DNA from: Symbiodinium natans
Lineage: Eukaryota; Sar; Dinophyceae; Suessiales; Symbiodiniaceae
DNA: 64,000 bases
NCBI GenBank assembly: GCA_905221605.1
Contig: CAJNDS010002257.1
Location: 1,302,922 to 1,366,921 of the forward strand
Direction of reading: 5' to 3'
Both the position numbers and the translations under genes were made by a program. The stretch's first letter is position 1; each line of letters begins with the position of its first letter. Under the pieces are notes generated by a model. The model saw only the letters and a list, made by a program, of their open reading frames with translations, made no database searches and was not told where the DNA came from. Positions 40,404 through 53,399 of this stretch are shown in pieces.

Positions 40404-41997
40404 GCTGAAACTCCACAGCCCAAGTCAACATGGTTTCCAATTATCGAAGCATCCGTTTGAATGAGAAAAGCTAGCTGCCTTGGCTGCGGCGCTACGTCAA
40501 ATATTCCGGAGGCTACTGTGTGGTTGAGACAGTGTATGTGTTTAGCTGTGGGGCTATCCTGTTGTTCGGTCCTCGCTGTCTAGAGGACCCCGTCGCCGGG
40601 ATCTTACCGTTCAGGATGTGTTTCCACTCGAAGCAGCACTTTGATTACTCACAGAATTGCTGTAAGCCAACGCAACATCACAGCACATCATGTCATGTAC
40701 GTGTAGGCCGTGTAGGGGTCGCCGGGAGTGTTTGTCCCCCATTTTGTCAAGGCCCCACCACGAAACCGGTTCTTTTCCGAGTGATTTGAGCCGCTGTGTG
40801 GCGTCTCTCCAAGGCCTCATTGTCTGCGGCATCTGTGCCCACAGAGCTCTGCACATCCTCTGGCAGGGAAGCTGCAGCCGGGCGTTGCATCAATATAAAC
40901 CGCTGCATCGCCTGCGTCGCAGGATGTGCGAGTGGGTTCCGCCCACGGCAGTGCCGCCCAGTGCCACCGCGCTGGTGGTAAAAGCGCAAAGCCTGAGGAC
41001 AGAAGGCAAGGTGAAACACGAAGATCTTCGCCTGCCTGCAACGGACTCAAAGGCACAGCAGCCTTGGCAATCGATGCGAAGGGAAAGTGCTATGCCGAAG
41101 GTGCGTTGAACAGGGCTTAGGCTTAGCAGGCTTAGCAGCCGAGGCTGGGAGCCCTCGATTTTGTGTACAATCTTGGCTGCTTTCGCCGCCGGCGACGCCT
41201 TCTCACGGCACATTCCCGAACCTCACGTCTGGAACTCGGCTGATCGGTGACATGCGGCACATGCTATTGCTCCGTGCGACAAGTCACTGTGTGGATCGCG
41301 CCAAGCACCTGCGCTGCATTGGCGGACTCTGACTCTTATACTGACATCGGGGAATCCTTCTTCCATCGCTCCAGGGTTGGTTTATACATTGCAATGGCGT
41401 GGGATGGCCTCGATGCTCTTCAACCTGGCAGAGCGGACGGCATCCACTCAAGTTCGTGAGAGACTCATACCGAAGGCTGGATTGCGGTTGCCTGTACTCC
41501 TCGTTTGCCTTTATCCCCCTCTGTATGTGAGGGGGTACGTTCGGCAAACACTGCGTACTCCAAGCTCAAAATATGTGTGCGTGTGCGATCTATCCGAGAA
41601 GGCAGCATGACAGGTATCCAGTCAGAGGCACGATTAAGATTGTGTTGACCACAATGCACCGCACGCTCTGACGCACACGAGCAGGGATGTGGGGCGGAAA
41701 AGTGCTCTGACACGACGAACGGTCAGCCCTTAAAGGGGAGGTCTGGGAGCTGAGATGCATGACGAGAGACGTGACATTGGGAGGGCTTCGGGCGTGGGAT
41801 GTCGTCAGCCCCGCTTGCAAAGAGGAAACCGCTAGTTTCCTGGAGTGTTAGACACCCTTGGTAGGCTACGGCTACCATGGCTGCAGCAATTGAAGAGGGA
41901 CCAACACGCCATCGGCCTCACGATTTGCGATGAGGCCTAGAAGCCAAGGAAGGGGTTTGCTGATTCCGGGCTATGCGCTTCCTATTTAATAATGGCA

Positions 41998-42216
41998 GAC
42001 CAATGAAGCACGTCCGAAGAATCTTCGCCTTCAGTGGAAACGAGACAGTTGCAATCTTCGGCGGTTTAACGTCTGAAGTTGCAAGTTTGCCTCCACGGCT
42101 GCCAGACGGCGGACTGCAATGTTACACTCGGGAACCACGCTCATGTCGTGTAGCAAAGAGGGGGATAGTTTGTCTGGAAGCTCCTCTCATGAGCGAAGCC
42201 GCAGAGTTTGGTTGAA
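41998..42216. repeat. Dispersed repeat Y, copy 1
   Basis: Two blocks (AATCTTCGCCTTCAGTGGAA... and TCATGTCGTGTAGCAAAGAG...) that recur at 44970-45331 with a longer gap between them. Confidence 0.82.
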
Positions 42217-42840
42217 GTAGACGCGGCCGTTTCGCCAAATGCAGCTGTGATCTTGGACCACACAGGCCAACTTCGGCCTGGATCCGACGTTCCAGGTTTC
42301 CTTCGACGCCCTTCGGGCTTAAGAGGGATCAACGCTTCTTGCAGATTCTTGCAGAGAGCGTAGAGAGTGGAGAGGGCAACATTGGGCAAACAAGAAGAGG
42401 GGCATGCGCCAAATGCCAACTAATTCAGTGACGAGAGAGTGCTTTCGCTGTTGCTCCCAGGGCTGGCTGGTGCCAACTCTCCGGGGCCAAATCAGTGGAC
42501 CGGTCTCCTCGTCTCCTGGTATGGGCTTAGCGTTCGGGCGTAGCGTTGGGCATAACATTGGGCGTAGCGGAGTGTAGCGATAGGCATAGGCATGGTGCGC
42601 AGCGGCGCAGCGTCGGGCATGGTCTTGGGTGTCGGTTGTTCGGATTGCAATGGTGTGGGAGGTGTGCGGGCGTGTACCGCGGCTCGAGCTTCCCAGTTGC
42701 AGGTTCGGCACTAAAATTCCGGCAAGTGTGGTCTATGCATCTCAAGCCCTCTTTCTGCAAGCAAGCTGCCGTCAAGGAGTGATGCTGTGTGCCTCAAACG
42801 CAACTGCACTTTGTGATCGGCTCTGCAAGTCCCCCGTCCC

Positions 42841-43557
42841 ATGCCTCCTAACACGCCTTCTTCGTTCGCGCCGGGTCTGTTGGGAACTGGCAGTGAGTCA
42901 TCAAAAAGAGATGTGCCGAAGATGAGCCCAGAGCCGTGGCAATCGGTTGGCCGTATGGCAAAGTTCATGAAGGTGAAGGCAAAATATGCAAGAGAGAAGA
43001 TGAGAGGGATAGCGAGGAAGATCACCGAGGACATAGTGCATACGGCCACGGCCGGCAAGGAGGGTCAGTCGTTTGAAGCTCAGCTGTTTGAGAGAGAAAA
43101 GAGAATAGCGCAGGTGAAATATCGGCTAGAAGTGACGGCGGCACGTCTGCATGTGGCATCAGTGGGTAAGGATAAAGAAGATGAACCATGGGATGAAGGG
43201 GCAGAGATGAAGAAGTTCTTTAGGGACAATGAGATCGCTGGTGCGCTTCGAAACCGCAACATCAAGGACTTACGGAAAAGTGATCGTGCAACTTGTGCTT
43301 GTTCATCTGAGTCACAGGGCTACGAGACGTCAACCGAAGGCCGGCTTGGCTCTGCCTTGCTCAGGTTCCCATGGCGTGTGGGCATCCTTGTGGGAGGGTG
43401 GAGGAAATCACTTTCAACGAGTGCACCCCTGTTTAAGGATCCGCAGACGCCGACAGCCTGCCGGCAACTTCGGAACACCTTCGGAACACCTTCGGGACCC
43501 CAACCGCCAGTCCCCATACCCCCAATGGCATTTCTTGGGCACATCTGGCTGGCTTGA
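42841..43557 (+). CDS. Hypothetical plus-strand protein, unrecognised
   Basis: 238 codons from an ATG with an in-frame stop 24 bases upstream. Residues about 30-145 are strongly protein-like, basic and helical (GRMAKFMKVKAKYAREKMRG, FEREKRIAQVKYRLEVTAAR, GAEMKKFFRDNEIAGALRNR). After about residue 148 the sequence loses this character, so an unseen intron or an early end near 43280 is possible. It is the only plus-strand candidate I find convincing. Confidence 0.42.
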   Translation: MPPNTPSSFAPGLLGTGSESSKRDVPKMSPEPWQSVGRMAKFMKVKAKYAREKMRGIARKITEDIVHTATAGKEGQSFEAQLFEREKRIAQVKYRLEVTAARLHVASVGKDKEDEPWDEGAEMKKFFRDNEIAGALRNRNIKDLRKSDRATCACSSESQGYETSTEGRLGSALLRFPWRVGILVGGWRKSLSTSAPLFKDPQTPTACRQLRNTFGTPSGPQPPVPIPPMAFLGHIWLA

Positions 43558-44687
43558 TCTGAGCAGCCCTGACACCCTACATCGGCCGGCGCCAGGTCAG
43601 AATGGCAACTAGAAAGAAGAAGCCACTCAGAGTCGTGTGAGGAAGGAAGTAACTGCCAGGTGAGCCGCTTTTGGGTCCTTCTTAACAGGTTGCTCGCTCC
43701 CCAAAAAGACTCTGTTCTCTAGGCGGGGCCGGGTGTAGTCGCCGCACCTCTGCCTTTGCGTTGGGAGTCAGCTTGACCCAAGCGAAGGCCAGGGACACCA
43801 GGACAATAAAAGTAGGGCAGGGACCAGGGCACACAGAGCACAGGACATGGCGGGCACCGACGGAAAGCAGCGAAAATAATAATCTCCATACGCCTGGCAT
43901 TCGTCGCAGTGCTGTTGCAGTGAGTCATATGCGTAGCTAGCAACGGATTGCTGTGGCCGACTGTCGTATGCGTAGCGAGTCCAACGGATTGCTGTGATAT
44001 AATCATTAAGCCTCAACATGGGTTTCTTGGCGTCATGAGTGAGGTGGCAAAAACTACGCTGAACAGCATTCGCTTGGCCCACGGCCGCAATGTACTTCCT
44101 ATATTAATGTTCATGGATCACCCCTCCTACACCTGCTACTACTAGCGGAGGGGGGGGGGTTGTTAGGCAGGTTTTCTGGGTGCGGGAATGCCTAGCACTG
44201 CCCTGGACCTGGGGTCGACTGTTTTCAGGATGACAAGGCACTCCATGTGACAAAAGGCACAACACTGAATGTCAAACCCCAAGCGCACCCAGGTTCGAGG
44301 CAAGCAGTCAGGAATGCGAAGCTTTGTGCTTGCCTGCATGTGCCTGTGGCCTGGGCAACGGAAATCCCTCCAACGCAGGCAGGTGGGGACTTTTGACTAA
44401 GTCTCGAGCGTTCTGCGGAGGGATGGACTTGATCTGCGCCGATCAGTGCGACCGAGACCCTCTGCCACGAATATGTTTCAGCAACTGCACCAACCTTCAA
44501 ATCTGGCCTCCGGGTGTCCAACCTGCACCTCTCAACCCGGCCTCCCAGGGCTCCGAATGCACCAAATCGCGACGGCGCAAGCGCACCGTCCCTTGACTCC
44601 TTCGTTTGTGCATCCAACTTGCTGCGACACAAGTTGGTGAACGAGTCAGATAGGAAGGGCACGTGCTTTCGGCGCCCCACAACAAGC

Positions 44688-45331
44688 CCTAAGTCGGGTC
44701 CCTCAACTTTAAAGACATTTCCCGAAGGGCATGCGGGTTTTCCCCAGTACCGGCATCGAGGGCACCGTGAAGACATACTCTGGCTTCTGGGCCCCGATTT
44801 CAGAGAAGCAGACACATGAACCTTCCAGTCGAAGAACGTCCGGCATGGTTGTGCTTGGGGGTGCGCTATGCATTTCCGGGAGGCGCTCGGCAGTCTAATG
44901 CCTAGCGCACCCCCCGGGTTAGCAGCCCCGTTAGGCAATATCTGAAAGGGGTGATGTTCATGGCAACGTCCGGAGAATCTTCGCCTTCAGTGGAAACGAA
45001 AGAAGTTGCAATCTTCGGCGATTCAACGTCTGAAGACCATAATTGTCCAACTGCGCGTCCAAAGATAAGGAGGTCCGCGCAGCTCCTCCGAAACGGAAAC
45101 ATGGAAACCATTCCCCCGCAAGAAAGGAAGGGTAAGTCCCCCTACACAAGAGCTGTGGGTAACACCACGTCTGGGAGAAAAACCCCAGAGCCCGAATGTG
45201 AACAAAATGGCACCTGCCTGCGGCTCCCTACTTCTGAAAACTATTCAACCACGCTCATGTCGTGTAGCAAAGAGGGGGAGAGTTTGTCTGGAAGCTCTTC
45301 TCATGAGCGAAGCCGCACAAGGTGCCCGATG
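44688..45331. repeat. Dispersed repeats Z (copy 1) and Y (copy 2)
   Basis: 44688-44975 matches 56388-56698 (ACAACAAGCCCTAAG ... GATTTCAGAGAAGCAGA ... TATCTGAAAGGGGTGATG). It runs straight into repeat Y. A 199-codon plus ORF (44951-45550) overlaps but is not convincing as a gene. Confidence 0.8.
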
Positions 45332-45599
45332 ACGCGACTTGTCTCTGTCTTCCCGCGAGCGGGAAGCGGAGTCCGAGAGAAACCCCAAAGTCAAGCGCGC
45401 TTGCTGAAGTCACTGAGAACATTTCTTGGGGCTCTTTCGGCACATTCTGCACTTCAGGCCCTACACCCCAATCAACTACCCACACGACAGGCAGGGAGTT
45501 TCATTTGCTTGCGCTTTCACGCGCCGAGTAGCGCACAGGCACCGAGGTGAAAACGTGATCGTCTACGCACTCGTCCCCCTACGATGGACGGCGGTCCAC

Positions 45600-47300
45600 T
45601 CCACATGTTCATCATTTCACATGAGCGCGCGGCAAAAACCTAGAGGCCACGACTGGGACATTTCATTGAGGGTATCGCTCTTGGGGTTAGGTATCCAGTC
45701 TCAATCAAAACGATGATATTCAGGGTTATCGCTTTTGGGGTCAGGTATCGCTTCCGCAGCAAATTGCTAATGTCCCCCCAATAGCTGCCTAGAGAGGCGC
45801 GGGATTTGGCCAGTCGCTCACATGCGCTTCCAAAGAACTTGGTACCGAAGCAACTATTGCACAATATTCAGGTGCACAAGCAGTGGCAGTTGGCCATGCG
45901 CAAGCATACACAAGCTATGGAAAATGCAAAGACCTTGGCCACAGGCTCCTACGGAGGGGGCCCTTCTCCTGCGCTAGTTCGCTTGCCCGCACAGTATGCA
46001 GGATGGAATTCAGGAGCCGCAGCCCCGCATCCCTCAGGAAAAGAAATCTAGCCAGCAAATTTTTTGGGCCTAAGCCTAGCATTTCATCTGGGCATGTGCG
46101 ACCTCTATGATGAGGAGCAAACATTCTGCGTTCTTCGGCAGTGGCCTTCGTGGAGGCTTGGGTCAGCTTCTTCCTACCTGCGCAGACGTGCGCACGCAGT
46201 GCGTTCTACAGCCCCAGGTGGCAAAAGGGACCTCGGTCGACTCATACACCCGACTTGGAGTAAGCTAGGGTAAGGGCCCCCCCCTCCATCGGACATGGGT
46301 CCTCGCTCCCCCGTGCATGCAAGTTAAGTTCCTGCTTTGTATTGAGAATGCAACAATCGAGACCATCCCCTGGAGATTCTTTGGATGCCAAGAGTCTGAG
46401 CTGTGAGCCTTGATAAGCATGGACATTCGCGCACTCTAAAGGCCAGAGGCAAGGGCTTGGAACAGGATTGGAACCCTATATGGAAAAAGGAGCCACGAGA
46501 ACAACTCTCCGGCGGTGCTCAACGTCAGAGATGTGGCGATTTCACTGTTTTGGTGGCCCTCGGCTAAGCCAAACCTCTCTTAATGATTGCAAGCTGCCAT
46601 GCCCTACCGGACTTCCGGATCCTACTGCAACCAAGCCAGCACATGGTGCATCATCGAACTGAACCTGACCCCTGATCAGGACCTCAGCTGGTCTCATGAA
46701 CGTCAAGGCGCGGGTCTGGAGGATTCGCAGGCGAAAACTCTTTAGCAAGCCCCCTCAAGGGCCAGGGTCCGGCAAGGGAGGTGGCCCAAGGTACCAGATT
46801 CCAACAAAGCACATATGGTCAAAAGAGGAGCGAGTTGCCGCAGGGATGGGTGCTGCAAGCAACATAGTTCTGAGGGGTGATGTGCGGGAGCCATGTTTGA
46901 GCGCGACCGTGGTTAAGAACCACGATTTGGTGTAGGCAGGTGCGCGAGAAGATTGCAAAAGGAAAGCAAGACCTGATCCTGGGTGAGCGCGCGTGTTAGT
47001 TTCAGGCAAAGGTACACTCAACGCTAGCCTTAGTTAGTTACATTCCAAGATGGAAATTGTAGAGCATGTCGCACATGCCTGGTGGGCTCGTGGGAAAGGA
47101 CGACAGCTGGCAGGCAAGCATGTGAGTGAGCACACTACATAGTGGTTGACCAGTGCAGCTCGGACGTCGGGCCAGAAGCAGATTCCGACTGCAGCATCAG
47201 TGCTGCAGAGCCCGAGCTTTCGCAATACCAAGCCCTGGATCCCCCTTGGATTAAGGGTAGGGGGGGGGTTGGAAAATGCCGAAGGCAATTCATTTATCTA
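45600..47300. other. No recognised gene
   Basis: Unique-looking sequence with short open frames on both strands and a small local duplication (GGTATCGCTCTTGGGGTTAG near 45670 and 45727). Nothing supported. Confidence 0.5.
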
Positions 47301-47349
47301 GTAGGGTGAGAGGCCTGGGTGAGGCTTAAGGCAAATTGTCCTGCTCCCC

Positions 47350-50300
47350 AGATAGGGATGGTCTGCGGTGCCAGACCTTACGACTCGCCTGGCACAGCTG
47401 TCGCTCTTCCCGTGGGGGAGCCTGACGAAAATGCGCGCAAATCCCGAAGATGCTTGGACGACGGTCTCCACAACCTTGGAAAGTGGAGGCAATGGGAACA
47501 TGTGAAGCTGGTGGTGCACCAACCTCATATTGTCAGCATCGTTGGCAGGAGCACTCTTGTAGATTCATGAAGAATCAAACCCTGAAATGATTGGTTTGTG
47601 CTGCAGGCACGAACAGAACTCCTGTGTTGCATCTGTACGCAATTTGCGACCCCCCCATCGAGATCCGGGACAGACCCCTCACAGACGCAAACGACAGTGA
47701 GACACCATAGCTGCCGAAACTGGATTCGGCGCAACCTGGACTGAGAACCGAACAATCAGCTCATTGACTGAGGCGCGAAACGGACAAGCCTAGATCCTCG
47801 CTTGGGCAGATTGGAAGGAACCAGCTGATTGGCGGACTCTTTTGGCCGCATCTTCCCCGCATGGCCGCTGGCAGCTGTTGGCCTTGTGGCTCCTGCCGGA
47901 GCGATGGAGCCTGACTAAAATGCGCGCAAATCTCGAAGATACTTGGAAGACGGTCTCCACAACCTTGCAAAGTGGAAGCAATGGGAACATGTGAAGCTGG
48001 TGGTGCACCAATCTCATATTGTCAGCATCGTTGGCAGGAGCACTCTTGTAGATTCATGACAAATCAACTGAAATGATTGCGCCATTAGCTGCAAACCGGC
48101 CCCTGAAAGAGTGACAGCCGGGGGAATTCATGGCCGGGAGCGGCTTGCCGTGGGGGTGGATGCTGCAGCATCGTTGGCAGGAGCACTCTTGTAGATTCAT
48201 GAAAAATCAAACCCTGAAATGATTGCGCCATTAGCTGCTCTTCCCGTGGGGGAGCCTGACGAAAATGCGCGCAAATCCCGAAGATGCTTGGACGACGGTC
48301 TCCACAACCTTGGAAAGTGGAAGCAATGGGAACATGTGAAGCTGGTGGTGCACCAACCTCATATTGTCAGCATCGTTGGCAGGAGCACTCTTGTAGATTC
48401 ATGAAGAATCAAACCCTGAAATGATTGGTTTGTGCTGCAGGCACGAACAGAACTCCTGTGTTGCATCTGTAGGCAATTTGCGACCCCCCCATCGAGATCC
48501 AGGACAGACCCCTCACAGACGCAAACGACAGTGAGACACCATAGCTGCCGAAACTGGATTCAGCGCAACCTGGACTGAGAACCGAAAAATCAGCTGCTGA
48601 AGCTCCAAGAAAATGCCCCTCAATACATTGACTGAGGCGCGAAACGGACAAGCCTAGATCCTCGCTTGGGCAGATTGGAGGGAACCAGCTGATTGGCGGA
48701 CCCTTTTGGCCGCATCTTCCCCGCATGGCCGCTGGCAGCTGTTGGCCTTGTGGCTCCTGCCGGAGCGATTGCCTTTGAGATCCTTTGAGGACAAGGTGTA
48801 GAACACAGGGCCACCAAAAGCAGTGTCGCACTGTTGGTCTGCGGCGCCAGACCTTACGACGCGCTTGGCACAGCTGTCGCTCTTCCCGTGGGGGAGCCTG
48901 ACGGAAATGCGCGCAAATCCCGAAGATGCTTGGAAGACGGTCTCCACAACCGTAAAAAGTGGAAGCAATGGGAACATGCGAAGCTGGTGGTGCACCAATC
49001 TCATATTGTCAGCATCGTTGGCAAGAGCACTCTTGTAGATTAAAGAACCAAACCCTGAAATGATTGCGCCATTAGCTGCAGACCGGCCCCTCTTTGAGGG
49101 GCAGCCAGGGGAATTCATGGCCGGGAGCGGCTTGCCGCGGGGGCGGATGCTGCAAGCAACAAATAAACCCACACAAACCTGGAATACGCATGAAGGGTGA
49201 TATGAAGGAGCCGGGTTTTGAAGTGGTTTTGCTCAAGGGCGGCGCACCGCAACCTAGACTGAGAACCGAACAATCAGCTCCTGAAGCTCCAAGAAAAAGC
49301 CCCTCAATACATTGACTGAGGCGCGAAACGGACAAGCCTAGATCCTCGCTTGGGCAGATTGGAAGGAACCAGCTGATTGGCGGACTCTTTTGGCCGCATC
49401 TTCCCCGCATGGCCGCTGGCAGCTGTTGGCCTTGTGGCTCCTGCCGGAGCGATTGCCTTTGAGATCCTTTGAGGACAAGGTGTAGAACACAGGGCCACCA
49501 AAAGCAGTGTCGCACTGTTGGGCGCCATTAGCTGCAGACCGGCCCCTCAAAGAGTGTCAGCCAAAAAAATGATCATCATCCGGGAGCGGCTTGCCGTACA
49601 CAAACCTGGAATACGCATGAGGGGTGATATGAAGGAACAGCGCAACCTGGACGGAGAACCGAACAATCGCCTAAAGGGCAAACAAATGGGGACAGCCGAA
49701 GAGCAGAACGGCATATGAGCTCTCGCGAACCCTTGCAAGTCGCCGCGGCCCCCAACGAAGTTTGACGAATGCATAGGGCACCAAACAAGTTTGGACGAAG
49801 GCAAACTGCTTTGACGAAGGGCATCGCGCCGCACGAACCTTCGACGAAGGCAAACGGCATGCGAACGTTCGACGAAGGCTTACACCTTCCACAAAGGGCC
49901 ACAAAGGCAACCCGGACACGAAGGTTAGACGAAGTTTCGACGAAGGCCCAGCCTTCGACGAAGCTTAATGCCCAAGCCACATGAACCCGGACATTTGACG
50001 AAGGCCATCTGTCAAGCACCGCAAACACGAATGTTGTTCGAAGAAGTGCTGGGGCGATGACCTTTGGCGAACCTCGTCGAAGGTCATTTTGCTGTTCTGT
50101 TACTTTGGTATCCCCATCTATTTTGCCCTGATCAGCTCCTGAAGCTCTAAGAAAATGCCCCTCAATGCATTGACTGAGGCGCGAAACGGACAAGCCTAGA
50201 TCCTCGCTTGGGCAGATTGGAAGGAACCAGCTGATTGGCGGACTCTTTTGGCCGCATCTTCCCCGCATGGCCGCTGGCAGCTGTTGGCCTTGTGGCTCCT

Positions 50301-50850
50301 GCCGGAGCGATGGAGCCTGACCAAAATGCGCGCAAATCCCGAAGATGCTTGGAAGACGGTCTCCACAACCTTGCAAAGTGGAAGCAATGGGAACATGTGA
50401 AGCTGGTGGTGCACCAATCTCATATTGTCAGCATCGTTGGCAGGAGCACTCTTGTAGATTAAAGAACCAAACCCTGAAATGATTGCGCCATTAGCTGCAG
50501 ACCGGCCCCTCTTTGAGGGGCAGCCAGGGGAATTCATGGCCGGGAGCGGCTTGCCGTGGGGGTGGATGCTGCAAGCAACAAATAAACCCACACAAACCTG
50601 GAATACGCATGAAGGGTGATATGAAGGAGCCGCGTTGTGAGGTGGTTTTGCTCAAGGGCGGCGCAGCGCAACCTGGACTGAGAACCGAACAATCAGCTCC
50701 TGAAGCTCCAAGAAAAAGCCCCTCAATACATGGACTGAGGCGCGAAACGGACAAGCCTAGATCCTCGCTTGGGCAGATTGGAAGGAACCAGCTGATTGGC
50801 GGACTCTTTTGGCGGCATCTTCCCCGCGATGGTCGGCTTGCCACGCCCCC
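47350..50850. repeat. Shuffled tandem cluster of two or three modules
   Basis: Module S (ATGCGCGCAAATCCCGAAGA ... CATCGTTGGCAGGAGCACTC) occurs at about 47354, 47903, 48237, 48834 and 50308. Module T (ACTGAGGCGCGAAACGGACA ...) occurs at about 47766, 48629, 49313, 50169 and 50733. Module U (GCAGACCGGCCCCTCTTTGA ...) occurs at about 48088, 49075, 49530 and 50494. Order and spacing differ between copies. Several ORFs repeat with the modules; none is recognised. Confidence 0.88.
49740..50090. repeat. CGACGAAGGC-rich repeat
   Basis: About a dozen TTCGACGAAGGC-like motifs at irregular spacing, inserted between copies of modules U and T. Confidence 0.8.
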
Positions 50851-51035
50851 CAGACGTTGTGATCAGCCTGCAGCGGCATGTTGAACGGGAAAGGCTTCCC
50901 CGAACCTCAATCCAGTGTGCCCTACGAACCCCACATCCTAAACCCAAAACCGCCTTGAACCTGGAAACCCGTAACCGTCACGTCTAGACTCCCAAAGCTG
51001 CCAAGACCAGAGCCTTTGATCCCGAAAATGTTTGT

Positions 51036-51076
51036 CAAAGCACACACCAACACACACCAACACCCACACACACACA

Positions 51077-51119
<43 letters not shown>
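51036..51119. repeat. CA microsatellite
   Basis: ACACACCAACACACACC grading into a pure CA run of about 20 units. Confidence 0.97.
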
Positions 51120-51121
<2 letters not shown>

Positions 51122-51129
51122 ACTGCAAG

Positions 51130-53390
51130 CTGCCTTGTCCCCACGTCTGGACTGATAGGAGCCGAATCGATGCACGCGATATCCAATTGCGTCCGACCAA
51201 AATGGGGAGAAGCCCACGGATCTCAGACTCTTAGACCCTTTTTTGCTTTGGAAACAAGCTGTACAGCAGCGGTACTGCATTGTTCTCGTTGCTGGACTTC
51301 TGGATGGCCGAAGGCTTTAAACGGCCATCAGACGAGTGGCCTGCCAGGTCACTTGCTGCATTGCTTGCTGCTTAACTTATAGTTGAAAGAGAGCGAGATC
51401 TGCCTCAGGCCTCCCAGAAAAGAAGGCTCTCACTGCTTGGGGACCAGCGCAAGTTTCCACATTGTGATGTGCTTTGCTTGGCCTTGCCACGATTGTTGCG
51501 GGCATCACGTGCGTCGGCAGCATCGAAGACTCAAGGTCTTTTGCCTCTCAGCACCTCTTCTTACTAGTAGCATCTGCTCTTCTAGAAACCTTCGCCGACG
51601 TCTTTTGCTGATGTCCCGCAGCGACTGAGGGCAGACGTTGCAAGACCTGTGGCCCATTAAGAACCCTTCAGAGGGCCATCCTTCAGGCACGAGGAGTCGG
51701 ACATGTCGTCTGTTCTTATGAAAATGGAAAGGCTGCGCGGCGAGCGGCTTGGCAGTCCCTTCGCAGGATCCCGAATGGGCGATTTCGTGTTCTCTTGCCG
51801 GCTCCTGGCCCAAGCAGCAGGGGGAAGAGAACAGAGCCACACTTGCGATCTAGTCACTCGGGTGCTCCTGACGTATTTTCCAAACCTCACTGCTGTATCG
51901 ACCAGGAACTCCGCCCGGCACTGGTGCTCAGCAATACAGACGCGCGCTAGTCTGAATTCTTTTGAGAATTAGACTCTTCGCTCCAAACGCGCGCGGGGAT
52001 CGAGGGAATTGAGGCGCCGCTGGCACTTGGTATCGTTCATTCCTTTCACTGTGCAGCGGTGGCCTTCTGGAGGATGAGCGTGACTCGGGTCATTGATTGT
52101 GACGTGGTCATCTCTCGATCTTCGCATCTGTGCAGAACCCTTTCGTGCCGGTGAAAGCAGAGGGAAGAGAAGGGAGCACGATCTACTCGGGCGCTCGGGG
52201 CCGCGCTTCCGAATCTCAATGCTTTTCAGTGCTGCGGCGGCATTGGTGTTTAGACATGACGCTCCTGAACTCTTTCTGAGCTCTTATGCTAGACCCCCTC
52301 GCTCCACACACACGCATGGGGATCTACGGAATTGAGGTGGCCTCATGCTCACGGGTCTTCTCTTGACCGTGTCGCAGGTATGAGCAACACTTAGCGAAAG
52401 GCCTTTAGGCATGTAGGCACGACCTACGGACATAAAACCTCACGAGCATGGCCGGCATCCGTCAGACGCGGTGTGAAAGGTGAGCTGCAAAGGTGCACGA
52501 AAGATGTGTTTGCGGTCATCGGCTTTGCCATGCTTTGCCCCCTTGCCTTGGCATTGCAAAACCAGAGCTCGATAGCTTTGCTGGCACGACTCTGTTTCAG
52601 TTGTAGCTGAGCACCAGGCTCCGCACAAGTTCTCTGCAAGCTCATAATCCTTTCCACCGCAGAGAAGGTCTTCCCGGCAGTGGAACACCAGAATGTTGAT
52701 CCTAGCACGCCACCACATTGCAAGCAACACTTCTCGACAACTCGAAACACTGAATGCTCGGCTGGTCTGGTTGCATCACGCTGCCACTTGTACCCGTAAG
52801 GTATCCTAAGGACGCCAACGAGCCTGGATGCCACGATGCGCGCGGCCAAACAATCTATAGCGAGTTTGGGCCGCATGGCGCTTCCTCACACGTTCGGCCG
52901 CAGCTGCACAGCGGGGCAACTTGTCCACCAGCCTTGACCAACATCCATGACGTACAGCCGCGGCTCCTCGCTGCTCGAATGCTCGAACACTCCATGGCAT
53001 GTTGGGACACAGATTACACACAGCATTTTTCTGGCCTTGGGCTGCGTCGGAGCAGGAATCTTTCGCTCACCTGCTAGATTCGGTGCTTGTGACGTTCTGT
53101 GACCTTCATGCAGCATTGCGCAATCAGCCGCCTATGCAGGCTGGCTTGCTGATTGCTGACTCGCAGCACCACCGATTGTTGATGAGAAACGACACCATGG
53201 CCTCGCAAACTGCCAAAGGGTATTCAAGCTTATCGGTAACGAGGACTTCAAATAGGAACTCGATTCCAAAGAGATCGTGTGAGCACAAGATGGAAACAGA
53301 ATCAGACAGATGCTCCAAGGTCCGGCTGAAACTGGCAGATTCTGATCATTTGGCGAACGCGCATCTATCTGAACCGATAGGCTTGAGTAG
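51130..53390. other. No recognised gene
   Basis: Unique sequence with overlapping ORFs of up to 150 codons on both strands; none shows a recognisable motif. Confidence 0.5.
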
Positions 53391-53399
53391 CAACAAAGT

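Noticed and set aside
44951-45550. 199-codon plus-strand ORF
   Set aside because: Much of it is dispersed repeat Y, whose other copy at 42 kb is not open in the same frame.
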